Source: Pilaira anomala (taxonomy: Eukaryota; Mucoromycota; Mucoromycetes; Mucorales; Mucoraceae). Taken from it: DNA of 64,000 bases. This document shows positions 35,160-50,071 of the stretch, piece after piece; the first letter of the stretch is position 1; the number at the start of each line of letters is the position of its first letter. The position numbers and the translations under genes are program-made. The notes beneath the pieces were generated by a model. It did no database searches, was not told the DNA's origin, and saw nothing but the letters and a program-made list of their open reading frames with translations. The stretch spans positions 1-64,000 of the forward strand of contig JAIXMQ010000023.1 in the NCBI GenBank assembly GCA_025716855.1. Reading direction: 5' to 3'.

Positions 35160-36350
35160 TATATTGACGTGGCCCATCGCTTGTCCAGAACATTGTACAC
35201 CCAAAGTCATGATACAAACAAGCCCATATTTCTCAAGCAATACATTATTCATGGTTCTGTCCCTGCACTACACCAGAAGACCTGACCATCGCTTTGTGAT
35301 ACACGCTTTATTTCTAGAATCTCTTCATTTAGTTCGTCACACTTGGTAGCATCAAACCGTTTCATATGATCCATCACAACTAGTGGAGTGAGATAGCTTT
35401 CTGACATGGACTGAGGTGTTAATAAGTAGATTCCGTATGTAGTCCAAATGCGTTTAAGATTTAATATAAAATAATCAAAAACAACATTTTTTGACCTCTC
35501 TTTTGTTTTGTTTTTTTTTTCTATTGTACTTCTAAAGTACTGGATCTCCTTTTGTAAAGTATGATGGACAATTAGCATGACTGTACCATTGTTTCAAACA
35601 AAGATTTACTTTGTTTAAACAGCGAATATCTGGGGATAGGATCCAATGTATTTTGATTTATATACTATTTGCTCAAAAGCATATTCATACTAGGTAAATG
35701 CGCAGATGCAAATATAAATTGAATATGATAAGCAAGCGTAGTATGTGAATAATCTAATCCCCATTGTTTGTTTTGATGGTAAAATAGCTCATAACAACAG
35801 GAGACAGTAGATCTAAAATAAAACCTCTGAATTTCTCCACTTGCTACATTATCTGTATCATCAGGTATTATATCTCCTGAATTTGAGATTTCAGCCAGAA
35901 TGACGCGCATTTGAGCATCCTAACCAAACCTAGTATGGTATTTGGGTATTGAGTATAGTCAATAACAGGATGATAATGGTTCATCATCGACACTAAAAAA
36001 AACAAGTTATAGACGGAGATGCGTAAGTATGATGTATAAGTTACAAGCATAAAAAAACTCTATTAGACCTACGCAACTATCTACGGCACCTTCTTCTAAC
36101 CTAGGTGCCTGAAATAGAGAAGCTTCTTTAAAACTATCTTAGCATGTCTTTACGTCCTATTACTGAAAAAAAAACAACGTGATTATCATAAGCTATAAAA
36201 ACAAGGAGGGAAATACTCATAAGCACTTATAATACTAAGTTATACATATACTGACTTACTTTCTGCTTGGATCTCATAAAAGGATTCCAATCGACTTTGT
36301 TTGTTTTTATCATAATTATTTCGATAGTTGTAAAGAAACAGGACTGAATA
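35160..36350 (-). pseudogene. Decayed or mis-assembled protein-coding gene, family not recognised
   Basis: Several coding-looking blocks lie in order on the minus strand. They are NKQSRLESFYEIQAE (about 36265-36310), DSFKEASLFQAPRLEEGAVD (about 36075-36150), SMMNHYHPVIDYTQYPNTIL (about 35935-35995), and AQMRVILAEISNSGDIIPDD followed by a 50-residue open stretch (about 35665-35920). The last is an open stretch at 35249-35578 containing RIWTTYGIYLLTPQSMSESY. Short putative introns link the first blocks, but a one-base shift is needed after NTILGL and stops separate the last two blocks. It therefore looks like a degenerating gene. I cannot name the family. Low-frequency codon wear and lack of a start codon support decay, but a real gene with unusual splicing is not excluded. 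Confidence 0.45.
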
Positions 36351-36904
36351 AATTTAAGTGGCGTGTTAGTTGAACCCAGAAAAGTAAAAATAGCAATAGA
36401 AGAGCTGTTGTGCTATAAATAAGTAACAATATGTATAACGTTGATATTGCTGGTCGTTATTAAGTAAATGTAAAGCACGCATTTTTAATTGAACAAAGTT
36501 GAGACTGTGTATGGAGATAGATATACATGTTAGTTTGAAAGAAACTGATTTTTTTTAGAATAATATATCTATAAACAAAACAAAGAATGATTTGCAACAA
36601 CAGTTTATTTTCCTTGCTTTAAAGTTGGACTTTTAACAAGAGAACAGACAGTTTGTTTAATAAAAAGAAAACACGTATTTACTGAGAGAAAAAACTTTTT
36701 TTTTTCAATTATAAAAAGCTTTTATGTATTCAATGAACACATTTTAAATCTTAAGGTTTGATAAATCGAAATATACTCTTGTAAATAAATTTATGCAACT
36801 CACATGATAGGTACATACACATACACAAAAAAATATTTATATTACAAACTTAAAAAAGGTTTATTTTATTAATTCTAAATTTAATCGGTCTAGTCAGTTA
36901 CTGT
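36351..36904. other. 3' spacer of the homeodomain gene
   Basis: AT-rich sequence with no visible gene, downstream of the homeodomain gene (minus strand). Confidence 0.6.
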
Positions 36905-38620
36905 TTACACAGTAACCTCTTCCTCTTCTTCTTCTTCGACATCTCCATTTGGACTGTTGTCAAGACTCTCTAAAATTTGTTTATGTTCATTTTCTAATAC
37001 ATCTTCAGAAAAACCACGAGATCTTCTCCAAACCAAAAAATCATTATAGTTCTTGACGGTTCCTTTACTTTCATTAACAATCTTTTTGAAAATCTGAAGT
37101 GAGTTTTGAAATCGACGTTTATGATTAGAAAACCAATAAGTAATGTTACGAGGTTTGAGTCCAGTTTCACGTTGTACTTGACGACGCTGTTCTTTTGTTA
37201 ACTTATCACGGTTGCTATAAATATCAAAAAAGACAGATTTTAAGTAATGGGTGGTCTCGGCATCATAGGAAGTAGCTGTACGGCGTGTATACTGCTTTTC
37301 AAATACCACTGGACGTCGAGCAGTGACTACATTAATGTTACGATTGTTGGCTTTTCGAACGGCAATACGCTTACTTCTTTTTCGGGATCGGCTAGGTTCA
37401 TGCCAGTCTTCGTCTTCTGCACAATCGGAAACTACGTACTCTTCATCTTCTTCTTCCTTGATAGTAGGTGTGGATTTACATTCATCGATATCCATATCTG
37501 AACTTTCTTCATCGGAGGGATTAATTTCACTGAGTGTATTAAGCGGCGAGTTTGACTGATAAGGAGATAAAGTTTGAATAGTATTGGCAGGAGTACAGAC
37601 ACTTTCTTGAACTGAGTAAGCTTGTTGCTGGGAATGACATTTTGGAGAATTAGGTAAAGACATAAACTGACTGTACTGATGAGTCTTATATGAGGGAGTA
37701 GCAGGTAAAGACTCCGAAGGATAATGCATCCAAGAAGGTTGAATATGAGAGTAAGGTACATGGACCGGGTTAGTGTATGTTTCCTGTTCTAATCTTGTAG
37801 TCGTAGAAGGATAAATAAAGTTCTTTGCAGCAGTAGTTGATGAGTTGTTATATGGCATCAAGTTGTAGGTATCTAACAGGCTATTGGACAAGTCTGTCAT
37901 ACTGACTTCGTCAGGACTCATCAAGTTCACCGTGTCTTTATCAATCACTGGAATCACTTGGTCGGTTTGTTTGAAATATGAGACCTCTTTTCGAATTTGA
38001 GTGGCTGCATCAACCAAAGGTGCAATGGCTTCGGTTGGACTTTGTCCGATTGTACGTCCTCTTTCTATGATTTCAAATACTTCATGCATGATTTCAATAC
38101 GATCCTTGAGTCTACGGAAAGCAGAAAATAATTTTCGCGACGAGGATTCAGGGTCTTGTTCTTTAGGTGAAGCGGTTTTGACTAAAGTAACCATATGATA
38201 ATGAATTTGGAGCGCGGTAGACGTAAGCCATGATTGGACATAGGAGCGATTTGTATGCTCTTTTGCTAATGCAGTATGCTTTTGAAAGTCAAGCCAAAGA
38301 TTTGCAAAGATAGGAAACTGAGAGTGGTGAATAAATGAAGGTAGCTCCGGAAAATGTTGAAGGATGTTTTCTAATGTGAGACTGGCGACTGAAGGAAGTA
38401 CATTATTATCATAATTCACATTTTGAATGTTATCCAAGTCGGTATTATCAAAATTTGAAACGAGATCTTCACAAGAGTAATGAAACCCAGAGTCATCGGG
38501 TGAAGAAAGAGAAAAAGGTGACATGTTGGCAGGGTCCTGAAAATACATTTGAGGAGCTTTTGTCTCTAGAGAGGACATTTCGAGTTGTTCAAAAGTTCGT
38601 TTTCTGTTATAAATGGACAT
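36905..38620 (-). CDS. Homeodomain transcription factor
   Basis: A single exon of 571 residues with no intron, unusual among its neighbours. The C-terminal part has a basic stretch (RSRKRSKRIAVRKANNR) and then a homeodomain at about residues 440-500: TSYDAETTHYLKSVFFDIY, TKEQRRQVQRETGLKPRNI and TYWFSNHKRRFQN. Helix 3 keeps W48, F49 and N51 of the W-F-x-N signature, but the position that is usually Arg53 is Lys. The distance between helix-1 aromatic residues and W48 is about three residues longer than in the 60-residue type, suggesting a TALE-like loop extension. The N-terminal half is predicted helical around residues 80-250 and carries Ser/Gln-rich linkers. The C-terminus ends in an acidic run EEEEEEEVTV. 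It is presumably nuclear; targets are unknown. Confidence 0.88.
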   Translation of the reverse strand: MSIYNRKRTFEQLEMSSLETKAPQMYFQDPANMSPFSLSSPDDSGFHYSCEDLVSNFDNTDLDNIQNVNYDNNVLPSVASLTLENILQHFPELPSFIHHSQFPIFANLWLDFQKHTALAKEHTNRSYVQSWLTSTALQIHYHMVTLVKTASPKEQDPESSSRKLFSAFRRLKDRIEIMHEVFEIIERGRTIGQSPTEAIAPLVDAATQIRKEVSYFKQTDQVIPVIDKDTVNLMSPDEVSMTDLSNSLLDTYNLMPYNNSSTTAAKNFIYPSTTTRLEQETYTNPVHVPYSHIQPSWMHYPSESLPATPSYKTHQYSQFMSLPNSPKCHSQQQAYSVQESVCTPANTIQTLSPYQSNSPLNTLSEINPSDEESSDMDIDECKSTPTIKEEEDEEYVVSDCAEDEDWHEPSRSRKRSKRIAVRKANNRNINVVTARRPVVFEKQYTRRTATSYDAETTHYLKSVFFDIYSNRDKLTKEQRRQVQRETGLKPRNITYWFSNHKRRFQNSLQIFKKIVNESKGTVKNYNDFLVWRRSRGFSEDVLENEHKQILESLDNSPNGDVEEEEEEEVTV

Positions 38621-39174
38621 GGCTTTAAGAAAAATATGAGAAGAAGATAATAAACTAGAAGAAAAATAAATTATAAATAGGTATTTATATCAGTATCTCT
38701 AAGTACTCAGTAGATGTAAACGCTCTTAAACAATTAAGAAGATAATCTTATAATTAAAATCATGTATCTTACCTGTTTGAAAATTAAATAAGCTTTGTTT
38801 ATGTTTTTTAAAATAGAAATCGATTTAGAGGAATAAATTTACAACATCTTGGAACATTTTTATAGTCTTTTTATATAACCTCACATATTGACATACCAAA
38901 AATGGCGAACAAATAAATAAAGAGACCCTTTTTATAACTGTCTTACAAGAACCCTGGATATCTCTATTGTATAAAAATCTTTGTTTAAGAAACAACAATA
39001 ACTTCTTTCTTCAAATTTTTTATTAGATTAGTTTTAAAAATAAAAATAAAAAACAAATACTCTGACAGAAAAATCAAAAACTAAAAATCAAAAATCAAAT
39101 CGAAATGCTTTTATATGTACATATATATTTTTGTTTTGTTTTTTTTAGCTAGAAAGATAGAAACAACTTTTTTT
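38621..39174. other. Homeodomain gene promoter / GDSL gene 3' flank
   Basis: AT-rich spacer. TATAAATA-like sequence near 38670-38680 on the minus strand could be a TATA box for the homeodomain gene, about 50 bp upstream of its ATG. No gene is seen. Confidence 0.5.
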
Positions 39175-40452
39175 CTATGGCTCTTCGGTTCTAACGGGTA
39201 TAAACTTTCCACGACCCTGATAGAAACGAATACTTGGGAATTTAATACAAGCAATGATACCTATAATTAATAAAAGAATAAAAAGACCAACAAAAGTATT
39301 GTTATGGCTGATTGTTTCTGGTTCCATTTCATCTTCTTCTAATGGAGGTTGAATAGGTTGGACAGGTATTGTCTTTTGCACATCATATAATCTCGCTATT
39401 TCTTCTAGTGCACCCGTGTTTGATGGTTTCACTTTATAAGTTTTTGAATGGAATTTGGATTTTGAATTTTTTAATTGTTCTTCCAATGTAGTTGACATAT
39501 CTACTTTTGGCATATAAGATTCGGCCTCAATAATACTGGTTGCAATTAATTTGTGAAATGATGTTGTAAAATGAGTCTTGTCCCACCAAACAAAATCCTG
39601 CACTTTGGTTTTGCATTTGGTTTGATTCTCGCATTCGTCAAGGAAAGAATCGTTTGCATTTTTAAAGCCGAAAACACTTGGGTCAATTGCGATATCAATT
39701 AATAATGAATGAATATCAAAATAATCCATTTCCAAAGCATGGTGATGTTTATTGAGGTTGGCAATATCTTTTTCTAGCCCACGATTAATTTCTACAGCTG
39801 CTTGACTTTTGTTAGCAGCTAGAAGATCATCTTGATAATAAGGCATGTTTCCCAACGGTGCGACATTCAATACAACAAATCTATCAGATAAGAATGATTT
39901 ACGAGCAACTCTCTTAAAAAAGTAATGTACAATTAATAAATCTAAATTTATACATGATTAAAATTGTATGCCCTTACAAGTTGTTGTCCGATACAATCCG
40001 TAATAGCTTTATAGTCAGGATCACGTTTTCCGTGCCGTTTTGACATTTCATAGATATCCTGTACTCCAAACCAAAAAGCAAACACAGTTTCTTCTGGCTT
40101 TAAATTTAATTTCAAGTCGTAATAAGCTTCCATTTGATCTTTTAAGCTTGGTACTCTATCTTCTGTTTCAATTGAATTATACATGGTGCTATCACATACT
40201 GATCCGCTATACGCAAAACTATATAAAGAAGCATTCCATCCTGCAGCTAAATATTCGCTCCATAAATGCCCATTTGACCAACGTTGACTATTACCAACAT
40301 CTATTCAGAATTTTTTTAGAACCTTTTTTTTGTTTGTTGGTCTTTTTTTTACCTGAATTTGAGTCACCAAAAATAACAAGGTTCTTTACAGTAGCTGCAA
40401 AGATAGCTACAGGTATTTGAAGCGCTGCAAAGGCAAGTAGACTAATCTTCAT
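39175..40452 (-). CDS. GDSL esterase/lipase (SGNH-like) with C-terminal membrane anchor
   Basis: Three exons (40353-40452, 39978-40300, 39175-39912) encode 386 residues. A signal peptide (MKISLLAFAALQIPVAIFA) is followed at once by NLVIFGDSNSDVGN, the GDS(L) block I with the nucleophilic Ser, completed across intron 1. WSNGHLWSEYLA is the second block. VFAFWFGVQDIY takes the place of block III (usually G-x-N-D). FVVLNVAPLG follows, and FVWWDKTHFTTSFH is block V with the catalytic D-x-x-H. After a Pro/Glu-rich linker comes one hydrophobic helix (FVGLFILLLIIGIIACIKF) and a short basic tail, predicting a type I membrane protein with the esterase outside the cell or in the lumen. GDSL plant-type fungal esterases act on acyl or acetyl esters; the substrate is unknown. 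The start at 40450-40452 gives a clean signal peptide. Confidence 0.87.
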
Positions 40453-41507
40453 GAGATTCAATGTATAAAAAAAGATGATGAACAAGGGAAAAAAAGGGTA
40501 ACGTTCCTTAATAATTTTTTATTGACTATAATTAAATCCACGTGATGAATAAAGAGATCTTATTTGCTTCTTCCGCCTCAAACGAAGCTACTTTATATTG
40601 CTTTTTAATTTTGTGATAAGGTGACATTAGTAGCTAAAGTAGTAGTAAAGAGGAGGTGTTATAATTGTCTTTGGACAAATCCCCTCGTTTTCTTTTTTTA
40701 CTTCTGGTATGTGGGGTGTAACCTATTAAACATGTAGAAATTACAGATTTAGTTATAAAAGTAAAAACTTGATACCATTGATATATGTATTACTCGACAA
40801 TATACTATCCCCATATTAAATTAAGCGAATAAACACACGAAATAATACGCTTGATAGGATTGAACTTATCACTACGATAAATTTTATGTATGTCTGTTTA
40901 CTTGCGCCACTGTTACTATGATACGTTTTAATTTGTGTCTTCGTTGCTATGGTATAATTAATGAGTTTCTGTTGCTATGCTATAATTTAATGTTTTTTTT
41001 TGCTATGATACAATCTAATGAGTTTCTGTTGCTATGTAACTATAATTCAAAAATTGACTTCTATTAACATGATTCTCTCGCAGGACAAAACTTTGTTGAT
41101 AGCAGCTCGGTTTTTTGGGGGAATACTTTCTTCGAGAACATTATGACTGCCTTGTGTAGAAGGCAATAGTTTTATTACTTTTTAGACAGAGAGGATACTA
41201 GTAAGTTAAGATGTATTTCAAACAGATATAACATAACTGTTTTATACGTTAAAGTTTCAATATTTTCACAAAACATGGTATATTTACCTTAGTTACAAAG
41301 AAGAAAAAAGTGGTGAAATAAAGCTATTCCTTCTTGCTTTGAAATGTTCGAATATTGCTATATTTGTGATCAAAATAGACTTTAAAAATCCGATTTATTG
41401 GTGAGCGAAAGGGGTAATATTAACTTAATCCTTCAGGTTCAACAATCAGTGTAGACCTTTCTCTTTCTTCTTTTTAATTTATACAAATATTTTTTTTTAT
41501 TTAGGCT
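40453..41507. other. Divergent spacer between GDSL and MFS genes
   Basis: About 1 kb between two outward-facing genes. It contains three imperfect direct copies of a motif like ATGAGTTTCTGTTGCTATG (around 40940-41050), spaced about 55-60 bp apart, and no gene. Confidence 0.6.
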
Positions 41508-43645
41508 ATGAATTCAATACATGATGATTTGTTTCCTACAAATCAAACAACAGTGCAGCCGGAATTACAGTATGATGGGTATAGCAGTAAAGTAAACTCT
41601 TCTGTTCGACATTCTACTTTGACATCGCTCCATTCCAGAGATCAAGTAGCAGTGAATGCAAGTTGGAAAATGAAAATTTTAGTTTTGCTCTGTATGCTTT
41701 CATTACCAGGTAAAAAAATAAATTTATTAAAAAAATTAGCCCTAATTTACTCAATTGATGCAGTTGGATGTCACTATCTCGAGGCAACAATTGGAACTCT
41801 GAAAACGACACTAAAAGCAGTAAGTATTCTTGTGTTACAAGAAAATTTTGTCGGATAAACTGATCTCAATTGACTTTTGATTGCCGTTTTTCCCAATAGG
41901 AAATGAGCATCAACAATACACAGTTCAGTATCCTTCTGTCTTCTGTCACATTAGTCAACACGTTTTTACCATTAGTAGCCGGTATCTTCATTGATGACAT
42001 ATCTAATCTTGGTCCTATTCGTGCCACTACCATTGTGAGCTTTGTTATCTTTTTAGGCAGCTTGTTAGTTTCGCTTGGAGCTTCTAACAATAGTTATCCA
42101 TGTATGATGACAGGTCAAATCATTTATGGTCTTGGTGGTGGTATGATTGTTACTATGCAAGAAGGTATTTTATCTCGCTGGTTTCGAGATAAAGAACTAG
42201 CTATTATTATAGGCATTGTGCTGTGTGTAGCTAGATTGACCAAATGGGCGGCCAAAATGGTCGCTTACCCTATCTTCAATTCCACTGGTTCTCATGCATG
42301 GCCAATTCATATTGCCACTATTTTTTGTGCAGGTGGTGCCTTTATCAATTCTATCTATTGGATTGTGATGTGGAAAAAGGGTTTAGCTACAAAAACCGGT
42401 AAGGAACTCAGCCAGTATCAAGGAGAATATAAAAACGAGTTTAAGCAGGAACACCAAGGAAAAGAAATAATAGAAGCAGAAAAACCTGTTGAAGACTATG
42501 CTTCCGCTTTATCTTCGTTTCAAAAACAAAAAATCACATTTAAATGGTCTCATTCCGTCTTGTTTTATTTACCAAAGACATTTTGGATGATTCCCTTAAT
42601 TCAATTAACCATGTCTAGTGTTTTAAGTAGTTTTGACGATGTTGCAACGTAAGACATCAAAAGAAAAAGCGATAGAGCAAAAAAAAAAAAAAAAAAAAAA
42701 CTAAGTATTTCTTTATAATCAAGTGAGTATGTAGAATTTAGATATAATACTTCAAGTGTTATGGCAGGTGTAAGTACTAGATAAATATTTTTTTAAAAGG
42801 GAGAACAATCTAATAATTCTGCAATAGTATCAAAGTAGTCTTACACAAGTTGTTCCTATCGTAATGGCTCCTATTATGGGTATTATAGTTCATAAGTATG
42901 GCAAGCGCATTACTAGCTGTAAGTTTTTAAAAAACCAGTTACAAAAAAAAACATTTATCTAACCAAAAAAACCTTAATTCCTCTAGTATTTTTTGCAACG
43001 TTAATTTTAATGACATCTATGATTTTATTGGCTTATACTTGGGTAACGCCTGCCATTGGCATGATTATTTTTTCATTTGCTTTAGCATTAGGTCCAGTGT
43101 CAGTTCTCAGCTCTACATCTTTATTATTACCCCATGAACTTGCTGGCACAGGTATGGGGTTACATAAGTGCTTTAACAATATTGGTACAACTATCGTCTC
43201 AGTTCTCGTGGGCTATGTTCAAGATTTAACTCTTCATGACGGTAACCCGCATGATGATATTGCGGATTTACAAACTGAATACGATGGTGTAATGATCCTT
43301 TACCTTTCAATAGCCGCATTTTCTACCTTGATCGTTGTTTTGTTTTGGTTTATGGATCGCGTTTTATTATCAGGCTGGTTACAAGCTAATAAGACGGAGC
43401 GCCAACGTCGATTACAAGAAGTACAGGTTAAAGAAGAAGAGGCAAAAGCCCTATACATGCATGCTGAAACTGAACAACTAGAAAGAATCAACCAAGAAAA
43501 ATTGACCGCCTTGAATATGATTGGGTCAAGACTAACAGATAAAAAGTCGTATGTATATGTCTCTGTATCAGTGTTTTGGCTACTTGTTTCCTGGGTTGTC
43601 TTTTTTACTTTTGCTTTAATGCCAGTATACCGAAGTTATATGTAA
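41508..43645 (+). CDS. Major facilitator superfamily transporter, MFSD1-like
   Basis: Six exons (41508-41709, 41764-41819, 41900-42648, 42742-42769, 42828-42918, 42987-43645) join to 594 residues. The hydrophilic N-terminus is about 50 residues and is followed by about 12 membrane segments. MSINNTQFSILLSSVTLVNT and GIFIDD match the MFSD1 pattern after TM1. GQIIYGLGGGMIVTMQEGILSRWFRDKELAIIIGI is the TM4 region. A long cytosolic loop after TM6 is charged. VVPIVMAPIMGIIVHKYGKR is the repeat of motif A in the second half, restored only by splicing exons 4 and 5. Animal MFSD1 exports dipeptides from lysosomes; a vacuolar role here is inference. A late charged helix (about 45 residues) sits before the last membrane segment. 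The 28-nt exon 4 was placed because it alone keeps the frame and adds YNTSSVMAG. Confidence 0.85.
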
Positions 43646-45467
43646 ATAATAAAATAATGTGAAATAGATGTATGTACTTAAGCTTTTAAGGCTATGGGAG
43701 GTTTTTTATAAACTGGATTTATTTTTTGTACGTTCAGGAACATATTGATATTATAAAAATAGACGTAAAGACTTTAATTAAATTATATGAAATTAATTTG
43801 GTGTGAATACTTCTTTGTGATGTCTGGTTTCCGAATGTAGATACTGCTCTCTTTTTTCAGGAATCATAATTTACATGTCTTTTTCAGACACCTTTCTCTC
43901 AGGTATTTGTTTCTATCTGACAGTCTTTCCTTTTTTGTTCGCAATAGCGTAACATGTCAAAAAGAATAAGTTTTATTGACGGTTACTTACAATTAACTTT
44001 TCCTTGATTTAGAATTTTGGCTAAAAAAGAAATAAAAAGCTGGTAGCATTGTGTATTCATTATAAATAACAGAATCATACAAAGACAAATCATCACGTAT
44101 AATGATGTATATATGGCATAAAAATCCAGTTATATAATCTTACAAAGCTAGATCAAAATAAATAGCATTTCATCAGTTATGAATAAGGTAACTAACCGAG
44201 ATTTTATGACGATCTATAAACTCTAGCAACATCAATTAGAGCTAAAATAATCACAAGATATTGTTTTTATCAATAGAAATCCAGAAGAGTATGTAGTCAA
44301 TCGATAAGCCTCCTTTTGAAGGGACCTCAACAAGGTATGAGAGCTGGCCACATTTTTCGTATTGAACCATAGCAAACACGCATTAATGCATTTTTAGGGA
44401 TAGCATTAGAAAAATTGATGGACCTGTGCCATATTGGAGTTTTTACCAAAAAAAAGTATTTGTGCTGTAACTATATAATGAAGTTGAACTAACAGTTAAG
44501 TATTATAAAACACGGAATAGTGACCATAAAATTAATGGAACCAGGTCTAGACAATGAGAAGCAATTCATACCTGGGGTCGCCACTATTTTCAGTAATACT
44601 ATAAATAACTATTGACAATGAGCAAATAGGGATATAAAGTTTATTAAAAAAAATCTTGGATCTAGTCAACTAAATATTTTGACAAAAGGGGACTAATTGT
44701 TTATTCAGATATGTCACTTTGTAAGCCAAGATCAGACGTATATTGGTATGTTTTACGTGTTTTTTTTAGGTTGCATACTAAAAAATGATGCTACTAAATT
44801 ATTTACAAACAAACTTGCATCCCTTAACAAAATAATAAAAAAAAAAAGTTGGCATGATGCTCGCAATCTTTATTTAAGCGGCAGACATTGGATTTATACA
44901 AAATTCAACCAGGCTTTGTTTCATTTTATGAGCATAACGCTCTAATCCAGTCATTTGGTAATAGTTCAAGTATGTTATTAATCTATTGACAACTCCTATA
45001 AGCATTTCGATGTATCTTAATTTGTTGGCTACTTTATTCTCGTATTGCAACATATCTTTAATGTTGTTAGATATTGTGAGATATTATGTATGTATCTCAA
45101 TGGGCATGAGAACTTCTATAAAGCTACCTATGCAATACCTCAATGGCAATCTCCAGCACTGCATAGCGTTCAAACGCCAGCATAAATTAGTTGTTTAAAA
45201 GAAGTGAAAGTTTAATAATTTAATGAATGTAACTTGACACGTCCAAGATCTAGATTTTAGTTACATATATTGAGGCTTTCCATACGTTTCAACAAAAAAA
45301 ACACGAACTTAATCGTTTATATGAAAGTTTGGCCTTTATACCGAGGTATCCTCGCTCTGTAGTGATTGTATATTTTAAGTGATAGTCTTATTTTATTTAT
45401 TTATTTTTACTATTTTACTTTTTCTTCCTCCTACTTAAGATAAGCTTTTTTTTTTTGCTTATTACCA
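43646..45467. other. 1.8-kb spacer with scattered open stretches
   Basis: No gene could be supported. A few coding-like fragments occur on the plus strand (for example around 44300-44355 and LMEPGLDNEKQFIPGV at about 44534-44581) but they are broken by stops and not linked by plausible introns. They may be worn remnants. Confidence 0.45.
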
Positions 45468-49794
<4,327 letters not shown>

Positions 49795-50071
49795 AGTTGG
49801 AAATTCAAAATAACCAGATTTAAAAAAAAAAGAAAAAAAAAAACGTTAATTTTTTAAGATACTAACCTACCGAATTATACTCTTTTTCCATTATAAAACA
49901 TATATATAAAAACATGTTCTACACACACAAGCCATTTTTTAACTCAATAAACATAATAGTGCCTTCTTCTATTTCTTTCCTCGCTCTTCTTTTCTCTTTT
50001 CTTTCTTTTCTTTTCTCCCTTCTTGCCATTTCCCCTTTTTTTTGTTTTTGTTTTTGTTTTTACATTCCAAT
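49795..50071. promoter_or_regulatory. USP7 3' end and Ras promoter/leader
   Basis: The 277-bp tandem spacer has AATAAA near 49947-49952 that may end the USP7 transcript. A pyrimidine-rich stretch (49961-50064) runs directly to the Ras start codon, a common layout of fungal leader/promoter regions. Confidence 0.5.

Noticed and set aside
42655..42742. Reading the MFS gene as two separate genes split near 42655
   Set aside because: A 28-nt exon (42742-42769) and the next exon restore the frame and the second motif-A-like loop, so one gene is more likely.
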